Positions 41,983 through 49,854 of a DNA stretch of 64,000 nt are shown piece by piece (within the stretch, counting starts at the first letter, position 1; the number at the start of each line of letters is the position of its first letter). The DNA comes from Trinickia violacea. Lineage in GTDB: Bacteria; Pseudomonadota; Gammaproteobacteria; Burkholderiales; Burkholderiaceae. A program made the position numbers and the translations under genes. Where the stretch lies: positions 1,798,001 to 1,862,000 of the forward strand of contig NZ_CP040078.1 of the NCBI RefSeq assembly GCF_005280735.1. Direction: 5' to 3'. The notes under the pieces are model-generated. The model was not told the DNA's origin. It saw only the letters and a program-made list of their open reading frames with translations, and searched no databases.

Positions 41983-42007
41983 GGCGCACGGAGCAGTCAG
42001 CCGTGCG
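41983..42007 (+). terminator. Hairpin after the binding-protein gene
   Basis: GCGCACGG (41983-41990) and CCGTGCGC (42000-42007) form a perfect 8-bp stem with a nine-base loop, 23 bp past the stop codon. A short T-containing stretch follows. It probably marks the end of the gbc-binding-protein transcript. Confidence 0.5.
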
Positions 42008-42073
42008 CTTGGCGCTTGATGCGGCGCATGTGACGCGGACGCGGCGGCCCGGGCCTCATAGCGGAGGTGCAAG

Positions 42074-43732
42074 ATGGATCAAAGCGGACTGCGCGCGCGC
42101 AGCGATAACAGCATCAACGAAGGGGCAGCGCATGACGGAGGCCACACGCTGCATCGCGGCCTCACCTGGAAGGACGCGTTCTGGGTGACGAGCGGCGTGC
42201 CTGCCGGCGTGCTGTTCACGATAGGCGGGGTGTGCGCGACGATCGGGCAACCCGCTTGGGCCATCTGGATCGCTGCGATCACGATGGGCCTGATCCAGAG
42301 CGCGACTTATGCGGAAATCTCGGGGCTGTTTCCCCATAAGTCGGGCGGCGCGTCGGTGTACGGCGCGATAGGCTGGGTGCGGTACAGCAAGCTGATCGCT
42401 CCGGTCTCGGTGTGGTGCAACTGGCTCGCGTGGTCGCCGATGCTCGCGCTCGGAACCGGCCTCGCCGCCAACTACGCGCTCACCAGCCTCTTTCCCGCGG
42501 ACGCGGCGATCAATACCTGGCAGTGGACGCTCGCCGATCTCGGCTTCATCAAACCGGGGCTGACGCTGCGCATCAACGCGACGTTTCTGATCGCGGTCGT
42601 GTTGCTCCTCACCACGTTCAGACTGCAGCACAGCGGCGCATCGAAGGCCGCGAAGACGCAGCGCATGCTCGGCATCGCCTCGCTCACGCCGCTCTTGATC
42701 GTCGGTATCGTTCCGTTCGTGACCGGCGATGTGCCGATGTCCAATCTCATTCCGCTCTTGCCGCTCGGCCACGACGCACAGGGCAATCTCACGGCGGCGA
42801 CGTTCGGCTCATGGAACGGCACCGGCATCACGATGGCGATGGGCGCGATGTTCATGGCGGGGTGGGCATCGTACGGGTTCGAGACGTCGGTGTGCTACAC
42901 GCGCGAGTTTCGCGATCCGCGCCGCGATACGGCCAAGGCGATCTTCTGGTCCGGCGCGCTGTGTCTCGTCGTGATGACGCTCGTGCCGCTTGCGTTTCAG
43001 GGCGTGCTCGGCACGCAGGGTATGCTCGATCCGAAGATCGTCGACGGCACCGGCGTGGGCACCGCGATGGCGCATATGGTGGGCGGCGGCGCATGGGTGG
43101 CGAACGCGATCGTCGTGATGCTGATGCTGTCGATCCTCTTGATCGTGATGACGTCGATGATGGGCTCGTCGCGCACGCTGTATCAAGCCTCGGTGGACGG
43201 CTGGCTGCCGCGCTATCTCTCGCACGTGAACGAGCACGGCTCGCCGACGCGCGCGATGTGGACCGACCTCGGTTTCAATCTCGTCCTGTTGATGATGTCC
43301 GATTACATGACGGTGCTGTCGATCTCGAACGTGTGCTACATGATCTTCGTGTTCCTGAATCTGCAATCGGGATGGATACACAGGCTCGATCGCGCGAAGT
43401 GGGATCGGCCGTTCCGTTGCCCGACCTGGCTCCTCGGGCTGGGCGCACTGTGCGGCTACGTCAATCTCGCGTTCGTCGGCGCGGGGGCGGACATGCAAGG
43501 CGCGGGCACGATGAGAAATGGCCTCATTGCGATGCTGCTGATCGTACCGGTGTTTCTGTATCGCCATTACTGGCAGGATCGCGGGCGCTTCCCGGCGCGC
43601 ATGGCGCAGGACATGGAGCTCGATGATGCGGACGCCGCGCCGCACGGTTCGATTCGCAAGGTCTTGCCGTATTGCGCGCTGGTGCTGGCCGCGCTCGTCA
43701 TGTGGGGCGCGCACCGGCTGGCTCACGGATAG
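42074..43732 (+). CDS. APC-family amino acid/amine permease
   Basis: This 552-residue protein has about twelve membrane helices and APC features. These include the helix 1 signature SGVPAGVLFTIGGVCA, a helix 2 ATYAEISGLFPHKSGGASVY motif and a helix 6 AMFMAGWASYGFETSVCY. It should be a secondary carrier for an amino acid or amine. Its place inside the betaine cluster suggests dimethylglycine, sarcosine or choline-type substrates, but this is inference. GGAGG precedes the ATG. It converges with purU. Confidence 0.85.
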   Translation: MDQSGLRARSDNSINEGAAHDGGHTLHRGLTWKDAFWVTSGVPAGVLFTIGGVCATIGQPAWAIWIAAITMGLIQSATYAEISGLFPHKSGGASVYGAIGWVRYSKLIAPVSVWCNWLAWSPMLALGTGLAANYALTSLFPADAAINTWQWTLADLGFIKPGLTLRINATFLIAVVLLLTTFRLQHSGASKAAKTQRMLGIASLTPLLIVGIVPFVTGDVPMSNLIPLLPLGHDAQGNLTAATFGSWNGTGITMAMGAMFMAGWASYGFETSVCYTREFRDPRRDTAKAIFWSGALCLVVMTLVPLAFQGVLGTQGMLDPKIVDGTGVGTAMAHMVGGGAWVANAIVVMLMLSILLIVMTSMMGSSRTLYQASVDGWLPRYLSHVNEHGSPTRAMWTDLGFNLVLLMMSDYMTVLSISNVCYMIFVFLNLQSGWIHRLDRAKWDRPFRCPTWLLGLGALCGYVNLAFVGAGADMQGAGTMRNGLIAMLLIVPVFLYRHYWQDRGRFPARMAQDMELDDADAAPHGSIRKVLPYCALVLAALVMWGAHRLAHG

Positions 43733-43733
43733 C

Positions 43734-43761
43734 GGCGGTCGAGGCGGCCACCGGACCGCCT
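43734..43761. terminator. Inverted repeats between convergent permease and purU genes
   Basis: GGCGGTC (43734-43740) can pair with GACCGCC (43754-43760), and AGGCGG (43742-43747) with CCGCCT (43756-43761). The alternative hairpins lie in the 35-bp gap between the two stop codons and could serve as a shared terminator. Confidence 0.35.
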
Positions 43762-43767
43762 ATTCGC

Positions 43768-44646
43768 CTATTGCAGCACGACAGTCCGGTCGCCGTTGAT
43801 AAACACGCGCCGCTCGATAAACGCCTTGACCGCGCGTGCGAGCGTAATGCATTCGACGTCCCGGCCGACCGCAAGCAGCCGCTCGGGACGATACGAATGG
43901 TCGACGCGCTCGACGACCTGCTCGATGATCGGCCCTTCGTCGAGGTCGTCGGTGACGAAATGGGCCGTCGCGCCGATCAGCTTGACGCCGCGTGCATGCG
44001 CCTGATGATAGGGCTTCGCGCCCTTGAAGCCCGGCAGGAACGAGTGATGGATGTTGATCGCGCGGCCCGCCAGCTTGCGGCTGGTCTCTTCCGACAGGAT
44101 TTGCATGTAGCGCGCGAGGATCATGAGCTCGGCGCCGCTCGATTCGAACAAATCCAAGACTTTCTCTTCTTGCTGCCCCTTCGTTTCAGCCGAGATCGGC
44201 AGATGACGAAACGGCAATCCGTGCTGCGCCGCCATCGGTTCGAGGTCCGCGTGATTCGAAGCGATGCCGACGATATCCATCTTCAGCTCGCCCATGCGCC
44301 AGCGGAACAGCAGGTCCGCGAGGCAATGCTCGAGTTTCGACACCATGATGAGCACCTTGGGTCGCGCGTTCACGTCGTGAATCGCCCACGTCATGTCGAA
44401 GCGTGACGCGATCGGCGCGAATTCGGTTCGAAGCGTGTCGATTCGCAACGGCGCCTCGCTTTCGTTCGTCGCATGAAAGACGCAGCGGACGAAGAAGCGC
44501 GAGCTGAGTTCGTCGTCGAACACGGTGAGTTCGTCGATATAGCCATGATGGCGGTCGAGAAAGCCGACTACGGCGGCGACTTGTCCGGCGGCGCTCGGGC
44601 AGGCGAGCGTCAGAACGAATTGGCGAAGGCGATCGGATGCGAGCAT
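43768..44646 (-). CDS. purU: Formyltetrahydrofolate deformylase
   Basis: This 292-residue enzyme has an N-terminal ACT domain (about residues 8-90) and a C-terminal formyltransferase-fold domain. The catalytic Asn/His/Asp are in INIHHSFLPGFKG and TAHFVTDDLDEGP. It hydrolyses 10-formyl-THF to THF and formate, recycling the folate that sarcosine oxidase loads with one-carbon units. Pseudomonas keeps a purU copy (purU2) with its sox genes. Here it is on the opposite strand at the end of the gbc region. Confidence 0.95.
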   Translation of the reverse strand: MLASDRLRQFVLTLACPSAAGQVAAVVGFLDRHHGYIDELTVFDDELSSRFFVRCVFHATNESEAPLRIDTLRTEFAPIASRFDMTWAIHDVNARPKVLIMVSKLEHCLADLLFRWRMGELKMDIVGIASNHADLEPMAAQHGLPFRHLPISAETKGQQEEKVLDLFESSGAELMILARYMQILSEETSRKLAGRAINIHHSFLPGFKGAKPYHQAHARGVKLIGATAHFVTDDLDEGPIIEQVVERVDHSYRPERLLAVGRDVECITLARAVKAFIERRVFINGDRTVVLQ

Positions 44647-44929
44647 GCAGGTCCCCGGGGTGTCGATGGAGCGTGCCGCGCGGTCAGGGTGGAGCGTGTA
44701 GCGTCGTGCGCGGCGTACCTCTAGTAAAACAACACAAAAGGGCCGCGAATAGAATCGACGCGCCGTGATGATGGAACGGGCGCGTCAGAAGCGGACGTTC
44801 CATCAGGTGTCGCGGCCGCCGCTCGTTGAAGTGCTTGGCGGCGAGCGTACCGCGAGCGAAACTGTCGACACCGCGATATTCGTGTACGCCACGCTCGGCA
44901 TGCATCCGCCGCGTGACTTGAGGATTGAA

Positions 44930-45430
44930 ATGACGGACTTGAACCAAGCAGCGCCTTTGCCGATCTACCGCGATCGCGTTCGCGCCGAATGGGTCGATTA
45001 CAACGGCCATCTGCGCGACGCGTTCTATTTGCTGATTTTCAGCTTCGCGACCGATGCGCTGCTCGACCATATCGGTCTCGACGACGCTACGCGTAAGGCC
45101 CGCAAGCGCTCCGTGTACACGCTCGAAGCGCACATCAACTACCTTCGCGAAATCAAGGAGGGGACGCAGGTCCGTGTCGATGCGCGTGTCATCGCGCACG
45201 ATGCCAAGCGCCTACATCTCTATCTGGAGATGTTTGCTGACGATGCCGGTGCAGCGGTGGCGGCAAGCGAGCAGATGTTGCTGCACGTCGATACGAATGG
45301 ACCGAAATCGATCGCGTTCGATCCTGACGTCAAAGCGCGTATCGAAGACATCGCGGCCGCGCATGCAGCGCTTCCGTCTGCGCAATACGGTGGACGAGTG
45401 ATCGGATTAGCCGGTAAATCGAATCAATGA
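44930..45430 (+). CDS. Hotdog-fold thioesterase, similar to betainyl-CoA thioesterase CdhB
   Basis: This 166-residue 4HBT-type protein has the active-site region RAEWVDYNGHLRDAFYLLIF at about residues 16-35. That segment resembles, from memory, CdhB of carnitine catabolism, which hydrolyses betainyl-CoA to glycine betaine. The ATG at 44930 has GAGGA in front; the open frame upstream is probably leader. It is divergent from purU. No carnitine dehydrogenase or CdhC lies in the window, so the enzyme may act with genes elsewhere. Other acyl-CoA thioesterase roles remain possible. Confidence 0.72.
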   Translation: MTDLNQAAPLPIYRDRVRAEWVDYNGHLRDAFYLLIFSFATDALLDHIGLDDATRKARKRSVYTLEAHINYLREIKEGTQVRVDARVIAHDAKRLHLYLEMFADDAGAAVAASEQMLLHVDTNGPKSIAFDPDVKARIEDIAAAHAALPSAQYGGRVIGLAGKSNQ

Positions 45431-45462
45431 ATCAGCAATGCGGGCATTGCGCCGATTGATTC
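45421..45462. terminator. Nested inverted repeats between convergent genes
   Basis: An inner stem GCAATGC/GCATTGC (45435-45450) is enclosed by an outer stem GAATCAAT/ATTGATTC (45421-45428 and 45455-45462). The structure straddles the thioesterase stop codon and precedes the convergent DUF3331 gene end, which suggests a bidirectional terminator. Confidence 0.5.
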
Positions 45463-45479
45463 AACGCAATGCCTGGCCG

Positions 45480-45764
45480 TTATTCGTCAGCCGATTGGCC
45501 GAAAACGTCGACTGAAATCATCGCTTTTGCATTCGATGGCGCGGGCCGTTCCGCCGGTCTGAATACCGCGTCGCCGCGATGGATCGCGCGCCGCGACAGC
45601 ACGCAGGTTCCTGAGGAATTGGCCGAGCGGCGGCGCCACCGCTGCTCGCCGTAGTGGCATCGGCCGGGTTCGACCCATCGCACGATCAGGGTCGTATCGG
45701 AGCGTTCGAGAATTTCGACTTGGACGCGGCTCATGTCCGGGGCCGGAGACTGTTTTGTCTTCAT
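45480..45764 (-). CDS. DUF3331 domain-containing protein
   Basis: This 94-residue protein has the DUF3331 pattern: VEILERSDTTLIVRWVEPGR, CHYGEQRWRRR, a SGTCVLSRRAIHRGDAVFRP segment with the conserved cysteine, and a C-terminal NAKAMIS. The family is largely restricted to Burkholderiaceae and its function is unknown; the two cysteines and basic stretch are compatible with metal or nucleic-acid binding. AAGGAAG lies before the ATG. It is monocistronic. Confidence 0.82.
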   Translation of the reverse strand: MKTKQSPAPDMSRVQVEILERSDTTLIVRWVEPGRCHYGEQRWRRRSANSSGTCVLSRRAIHRGDAVFRPAERPAPSNAKAMISVDVFGQSADE

Positions 45765-46107
45765 TTGCTTCTTCCTTTAAGCAAGCCCTGTAAATGTATT
45801 CGCGCGCCGGAAGAATAACCATTCTTAGGCCGGTTGAAACACTATTCTGCATACGGCAACAATCGATTCATATTATTGAGAAACCCCAGCTGACGCGGCT
45901 GAGAGAGTGCAGTCCGAAATAATAGGGTGTTTTTGCAACAGATCGTTGACTAAATGCAAGGCAGACAGATCATTCTTCTGGTGAAATGGCCGGCATTAAT
46001 ATCGAGAAATACCAATAAAAAAACGCGGTTCGCAAAGCGAGCCGCGTCGGGGTCGGAGACGGAATCGGTTAGGTCGACGCGCCGCTGTATGGCGGCATCG
46101 GGAGCGA
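45765..46107. other. Lower-GC intergenic region upstream of the DUF3331 gene
   Basis: This 343-bp region has no gene. It is AT-richer than its neighbours and includes several runs of T and A. Its right end holds the terminator of the MFS gene (listed separately). The left part must contain the DUF3331 promoter. A CTGAGA sequence near 45899 recalls a TPP riboswitch but lacks the rest of that structure. Confidence 0.4.
46011..46047 (-). terminator. Rho-independent terminator of the MFS gene
   Basis: An 11-bp stem with one G-T pair (46023-46033 with 46037-46047) and an AAA loop is followed on the minus strand by a run of T residues (A-rich on the plus strand, 46014-46023). It lies about 60 bp past the stop of the minus-strand MFS gene. 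Confidence 0.85.
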
Positions 46108-47592
46108 TTAGCGCGAAAGCTGTTCGAGCTGCAGACCGCTCGTGCGCGGACCAAAGCCGCCTATCGTGGCGACGACGATCGCCATCGAGCCGGCGATCAG
46201 CACGAATACGCCGGGCACGCCGAAATCGCGCATGAAGAACGCAATCATGAAACCGGACAGCATCGCGCTCACCCGGCTCACCGAATACACCAAGCCGATT
46301 GCGCGCGCCCGCACGCGCGTGGGGAACAGTTCAGCCTGATAGGTGCGGTACGAAAACGTCATGCAGTTGCTGAGCAACGTGAGCAATACGCCGAGACAAA
46401 TCAATATCGTGGTTTCGCGCTGCTGAGAAAACAAAATACCGACCACGGCAATCGACGCGGCGGAAGCGGACACGAGCCATTTGCGCTCGATGCGATCGGC
46501 AAACAGCATCGAGATCAACGGGCCGACCGGATTGGCGATCGCGATGATGAACGAGTACATGAGGCTGTGCGTGACGGTGATGCCTTTTTCGACGAGCAAC
46601 GTCGGCACCCAGCTCGCGAAGCCGTAATACCCGATCGACTGGAAGAAGTTGAACACCATGAGCATGATCGTGCGCGACCGGTACGGCGGCTTCCAGATTT
46701 CGCCGATGCCGCCTGTGACGGCACGCGCGGCGCCCGTGACGGGCTGAGGCGCGGGCAGTGCCGCGCCGAGCGAGCGTTCCACTTTGTGCTCGAGCTTGGT
46801 CACGATCGCGTCTGCTTCGGCGAGTCGGCCTTTTTGCACGAGCCAGCGCGGGCTTTCCGGCAGGCCGAGCCGGATGAACCAGACCACCGCCGCGCCCACG
46901 CAGCCGGCCAAGACGACCCAGCGCCAGCCGTCGAGCCCAAGCGGCGCGACCGGCACGAGCTTCCAGGCGAGAAACGCCAAACATGGCACCGACGTGTACT
47001 GGACGGCCTGCATGAACGCATACGCGCGCCCGCGCACGCTTGCGGGCACGAGCTCGGAGACGTACGAATCGATCGTCACGAGCTCGGCGCCCACGCCGAT
47101 CCCCGCCATCACGCGCCAGAACACGACCGCATAGGGGTTCGTCTGAAACGCCATGACGGCCGCGGCGATCGTGTACCAGAGCAACGCAAACACGAAGACC
47201 TTGCGACGGCCGTGCGTGTCGGCGGCGAACGCGACGCCGAACGTGCCGATGAAGAGCCCGAGAAACAGCGCGCCGACGAAAGCGCCCAAGCCCGTCAAGT
47301 CGAAGAACGAAGCGGTGGTTGGCGTGAAGATGCCCGCCTTCACGAGCCCCGGGCTCACGTAGGCGGTGAGGAACATGTCGTAGATCTCGAACCATGCGCC
47401 GAGCGCGAGCAGCAGCACCATGACCCATACGGGGCGGCTCGCGGGTATCCGGTCGAGACGGGCGTTGATGGTTGCCGCGCTCAGCGCGTTTGCGCGCCGG
47501 CCTTCGACGACGGCCTCGATGGGAGGGGCGTGCGGCGGGATCGAGTGTGCCGCGGAGGACCGTAGGGCTCCGAAGCCGGCCGGCTCATTCAT
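46108..47592 (-). CDS. MFS transporter of the citryl-CoA-lyase-like locus
   Basis: This 494-residue carrier has twelve predicted helices and a long N-terminal cytoplasmic tail. The helix 2-3 loop reads AADTHGRRKVFVFA and the central loop PESPRWLVQKGRLAEADAIV, placing it in the sugar/organic-acid symporter branch of the MFS. It is divergent from a CoA-transferase-lyase-lactonase operon, and the 220-bp gap has two copies of a 17-bp palindrome, so it is probably the uptake system for that pathway's substrate. GGAG before the ATG supports the start. Confidence 0.9.
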   Translation of the reverse strand: MNEPAGFGALRSSAAHSIPPHAPPIEAVVEGRRANALSAATINARLDRIPASRPVWVMVLLLALGAWFEIYDMFLTAYVSPGLVKAGIFTPTTASFFDLTGLGAFVGALFLGLFIGTFGVAFAADTHGRRKVFVFALLWYTIAAAVMAFQTNPYAVVFWRVMAGIGVGAELVTIDSYVSELVPASVRGRAYAFMQAVQYTSVPCLAFLAWKLVPVAPLGLDGWRWVVLAGCVGAAVVWFIRLGLPESPRWLVQKGRLAEADAIVTKLEHKVERSLGAALPAPQPVTGAARAVTGGIGEIWKPPYRSRTIMLMVFNFFQSIGYYGFASWVPTLLVEKGITVTHSLMYSFIIAIANPVGPLISMLFADRIERKWLVSASAASIAVVGILFSQQRETTILICLGVLLTLLSNCMTFSYRTYQAELFPTRVRARAIGLVYSVSRVSAMLSGFMIAFFMRDFGVPGVFVLIAGSMAIVVATIGGFGPRTSGLQLEQLSR

Positions 47593-47612
47593 TGGAGTGT
47601 CTCCTGATATGT

Positions 47613-47629
47613 GTTCTGTTAGATAGAAC
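47613..47629. promoter_or_regulatory. Operator candidate 1 (17-bp palindrome), MFS-proximal
   Basis: GTTCTGTTAGATAGAAC has 5-bp inverted arms (GTTCT/AGAAC). The copy nearer the CoA-transferase start (47732-47748) shares the arms and spacing. A degenerate neighbour, GTTCGTTAAAAAGAATG, lies at 47634-47650. It is 21 bp from the MFS start codon, in the leader or at the promoter. IclR-type regulators use palindromes of this size. Confidence 0.7.
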
Positions 47630-47731
47630 GATGGTTCGTTAAAAAGAATGATAGGGTGACTCGCCGGGGCGAGTAAACGTAGTGGTTTTCCCGATGCGGA
47701 AGCGCCGCTTATCGACTATTATTGGAACGTC

Positions 47732-47748
47732 GTTCTGTTGTGTAGAAC
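47732..47748. promoter_or_regulatory. Operator candidate 2 (17-bp palindrome), CoA-transferase-proximal
   Basis: GTTCTGTTGTGTAGAAC has the same arms (GTTCT, AGAAC) and length as candidate 1. It overlaps a second inverted repeat GAACGTCGTTC (47725-47735). It lies 64 bp before the CoA-transferase start, where it could control the plus-strand operon. Confidence 0.7.
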
Positions 47749-47812
47749 GAATTTGGCAGGCGAAGACGCATCGGCGGATTGCCGGTGAGAAGCGAACATC
47801 AAGGAGTCGGAA

Positions 47813-49000
47813 ATGGATTTGCCCTTGCACGGCATACGCGTGCTGGACCTCTCGAACGTATTGGCCGGGCCGTTCTGCGGCTATCAGCTCGCTTTGATGG
47901 GGGCTGAAGTCATCAAGATCGAGGTGCCGGGGCAGGGCGATCTCGCGCGGCGTCTCGGCGCGGACCCGAAAGCGTCGGCGCGGCAGATGGGGGCGTCGTT
48001 CGTTGCGGTCAACGCAGGCAAGCAGTCCGTCACGCTCAATCTGAAAGATCCGCGCGGCCGCGAGATTCTGCTGCAGATGGTGCGCGAGTCCGACGTGCTG
48101 ATCGAGAACTTCCGCCCCGGCGTGATGGACCGCCTCGGGCTCGGCTACGACGTGTTGCGCGACGCCAATCCGCGCATCGTCTACTGCGCGATTTCCGGCT
48201 TCGGCAAAGAGGGGCCGCTCGCCAACCGGCCCGCCTACGATCAGATCATCCAAGGCATGTCGGGCGTGATGAGCGTGACGGGCGATGCCGAATCGGCCCC
48301 GCTGCGCACGGGCTTTCCGATCAGCGACACGATCGGCGGCATCACGTCCGCGTTCGCGGTTGCGTCGGCGCTCGTCGATGCCGTGCGGACGGGCACGGGC
48401 CGCATGATCGACGTCTCGATGCTCGAAGCCACGCTCGCGACGATGGGCTGGGTCGTATCGAACTACTTGAACGCAGGCGTGAAGCCCACGCCGATGGGCA
48501 ACCAGAATTTCACCGCGGCGCCGTCGGGCACGTTCCGTACCGGCGACGGGCTCATCAATATCGCGGCCAATGAAGACAAGCAGTTCGCGTCGCTGTGCCG
48601 GATCGTCGGACATCCCGAGTGGCTCGACGATCCGCGCTTCAACGAGCGCAACGCGCGCAAGGCGAATCGCGCGGCGCTGACGCAAGCACTCGAAGCCGCG
48701 TTGGCGAGTGCACCGGCTACGCAATGGGAGAGCGCGTTCACCGCAGCGGGGGTGCCGGCCGGGCTCGTGCTCGACGTGCCCGGCATTCTCGCGCATCCGC
48801 AAATCGCGGAGCGCGGTTTCGTCGCGTCGTTCGACGAGGCCGGCCAGCACGTGACGCGTGCGGGCTTCCGCATGTCCGACGCGGACCCGGTGCCGCGCGC
48901 ACCCGCGCCGCAACTTTCGCAGCACACACAGGCATGGCTCGCCAAGCTCGGCTACGACGCCGCCGCGATCGAAGCCCTGCGCAACGAAGGAGTGATTTGA
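47813..49000 (+). CDS. Class III (CaiB/BaiF family) CoA-transferase
   Basis: This 395-residue protein has the family III fold. It begins GIRVLDLSNVLAGPFCGYQLA, has the CoA-contacting SVTLNLKDPRGREILLQMV and NFRPGVMDRLGLGYD, and the conserved CAISGFGKEGPLANRPAYD. It would activate a carboxylic acid as its CoA thioester using another acyl-CoA. At the position where the catalytic aspartate is expected (IDVSMLEATLA, about residue 205) I read glutamate; this needs an alignment. AAGGAG precedes the ATG. The stop overlaps the lyase start by one base (TGATG). Confidence 0.88.
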   Translation: MDLPLHGIRVLDLSNVLAGPFCGYQLALMGAEVIKIEVPGQGDLARRLGADPKASARQMGASFVAVNAGKQSVTLNLKDPRGREILLQMVRESDVLIENFRPGVMDRLGLGYDVLRDANPRIVYCAISGFGKEGPLANRPAYDQIIQGMSGVMSVTGDAESAPLRTGFPISDTIGGITSAFAVASALVDAVRTGTGRMIDVSMLEATLATMGWVVSNYLNAGVKPTPMGNQNFTAAPSGTFRTGDGLINIAANEDKQFASLCRIVGHPEWLDDPRFNERNARKANRAALTQALEAALASAPATQWESAFTAAGVPAGLVLDVPGILAHPQIAERGFVASFDEAGQHVTRAGFRMSDADPVPRAPAPQLSQHTQAWLAKLGYDAAAIEALRNEGVI

Positions 49001-49854
49001 TGAGCGCCAACGGCAGCACCTACGATAGCGTCGACTACCGGCAACTCGGCGCCGACTACTGGCGCACCGACATCATCGATATCGAGCCCGGCAAGATCCA
49101 TGTGCGCGGGTATCCGATCCAGGAGCTGATCGGGCGCTTGAGCTTTCCCGACATGATCTGGCTGATGCTGCGCGGCGAAGTGCCGGGCAAGACGCAATCG
49201 CGCCTGCTCGAAGCGGCGCTCGTGGCGTCGGTCGATCACGGGCCACACGCGCCGTCGATCGCCATCTCGCGCATGGCGGTGAGCTGCGGGCTGCCGCTAA
49301 ACGGCGCGATGGCGTCGGCGCTCAACACGCTCGACGATGTGCACGGCGGCGCGGGGCAGCAGTCGGTCGAGCTGTATCGGCAGATTCGCGATCGTGTGGC
49401 CGAAGGCGTGCCGCTCGACGAAGCGGCCAAGCTGTGCGTCGATGCGTTCGTGGCCGAGCATGGCAAGTATTTGCCGGGCTTCGGTCATCGATTTCATCCG
49501 GTCGATCCGCGTGCGGGCACGTTGCTCGGCATGGTCGACGAGGCGGCCGCGGAAGGGGCGGTCACGGGCGAATACGCGCGCATCGCGCGCGCGATCGAAG
49601 CGCTGCTCGCGTCGGGACGCAGCAAACCGGTACCGATGAATATCGACGGCGCAACCGCGGTGATCTACGCGGAGCTCGGTTTTGCGCCGGAGCTGGCGCG
49701 CGGCATTTTCTGCTTGTCGCGCGCGGTCGGCATCTTGTCGCATGCGTGGGAGCAGAGCGGACGCGGCGAGCGCAACAAGGGGCCCATGCCGCGGCAAATG
49801 CCGTATCGCTATACGGGTCCTGCAACACGGCATCTGGAGGACGACGCGCGATGA
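49000..49854 (+). CDS. Citryl-CoA lyase-like protein (citrate synthase fold)
   Basis: This 284-residue protein is shorter than citrate synthase (about 430) and lacks its N-terminal domain extensions. It keeps the catalytic His-His-Asp at H115 (DVHGGAGQQS), H163 (GFGHRFHPVDPRA) and D216 (MNIDGATAVIYAELGF), plus an arginine in LSRAVGILSHAWEQ. Family members cleave citryl-CoA to acetyl-CoA and oxaloacetate. Sandwiched between a CoA-transferase and a lactonase, it probably cleaves the CoA ester of a citrate-like acid. It is coupled to both neighbours by one-base and four-base overlaps. Confidence 0.85.
   Translation: MSANGSTYDSVDYRQLGADYWRTDIIDIEPGKIHVRGYPIQELIGRLSFPDMIWLMLRGEVPGKTQSRLLEAALVASVDHGPHAPSIAISRMAVSCGLPLNGAMASALNTLDDVHGGAGQQSVELYRQIRDRVAEGVPLDEAAKLCVDAFVAEHGKYLPGFGHRFHPVDPRAGTLLGMVDEAAAEGAVTGEYARIARAIEALLASGRSKPVPMNIDGATAVIYAELGFAPELARGIFCLSRAVGILSHAWEQSGRGERNKGPMPRQMPYRYTGPATRHLEDDAR

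Noticed and set aside
44765..44929. N-terminal extension of the CdhB-like thioesterase
   Set aside because: The extra 55 residues do not resemble the family, and a good GAGGA site supports the ATG at 44930.
45880..45945. Possible TPP riboswitch (CTGAGA element) upstream of the DUF3331 gene
   Set aside because: Only the six-base element is present; the paired arms and second conserved block are missing, and the orientation does not lead into a thiamine gene.
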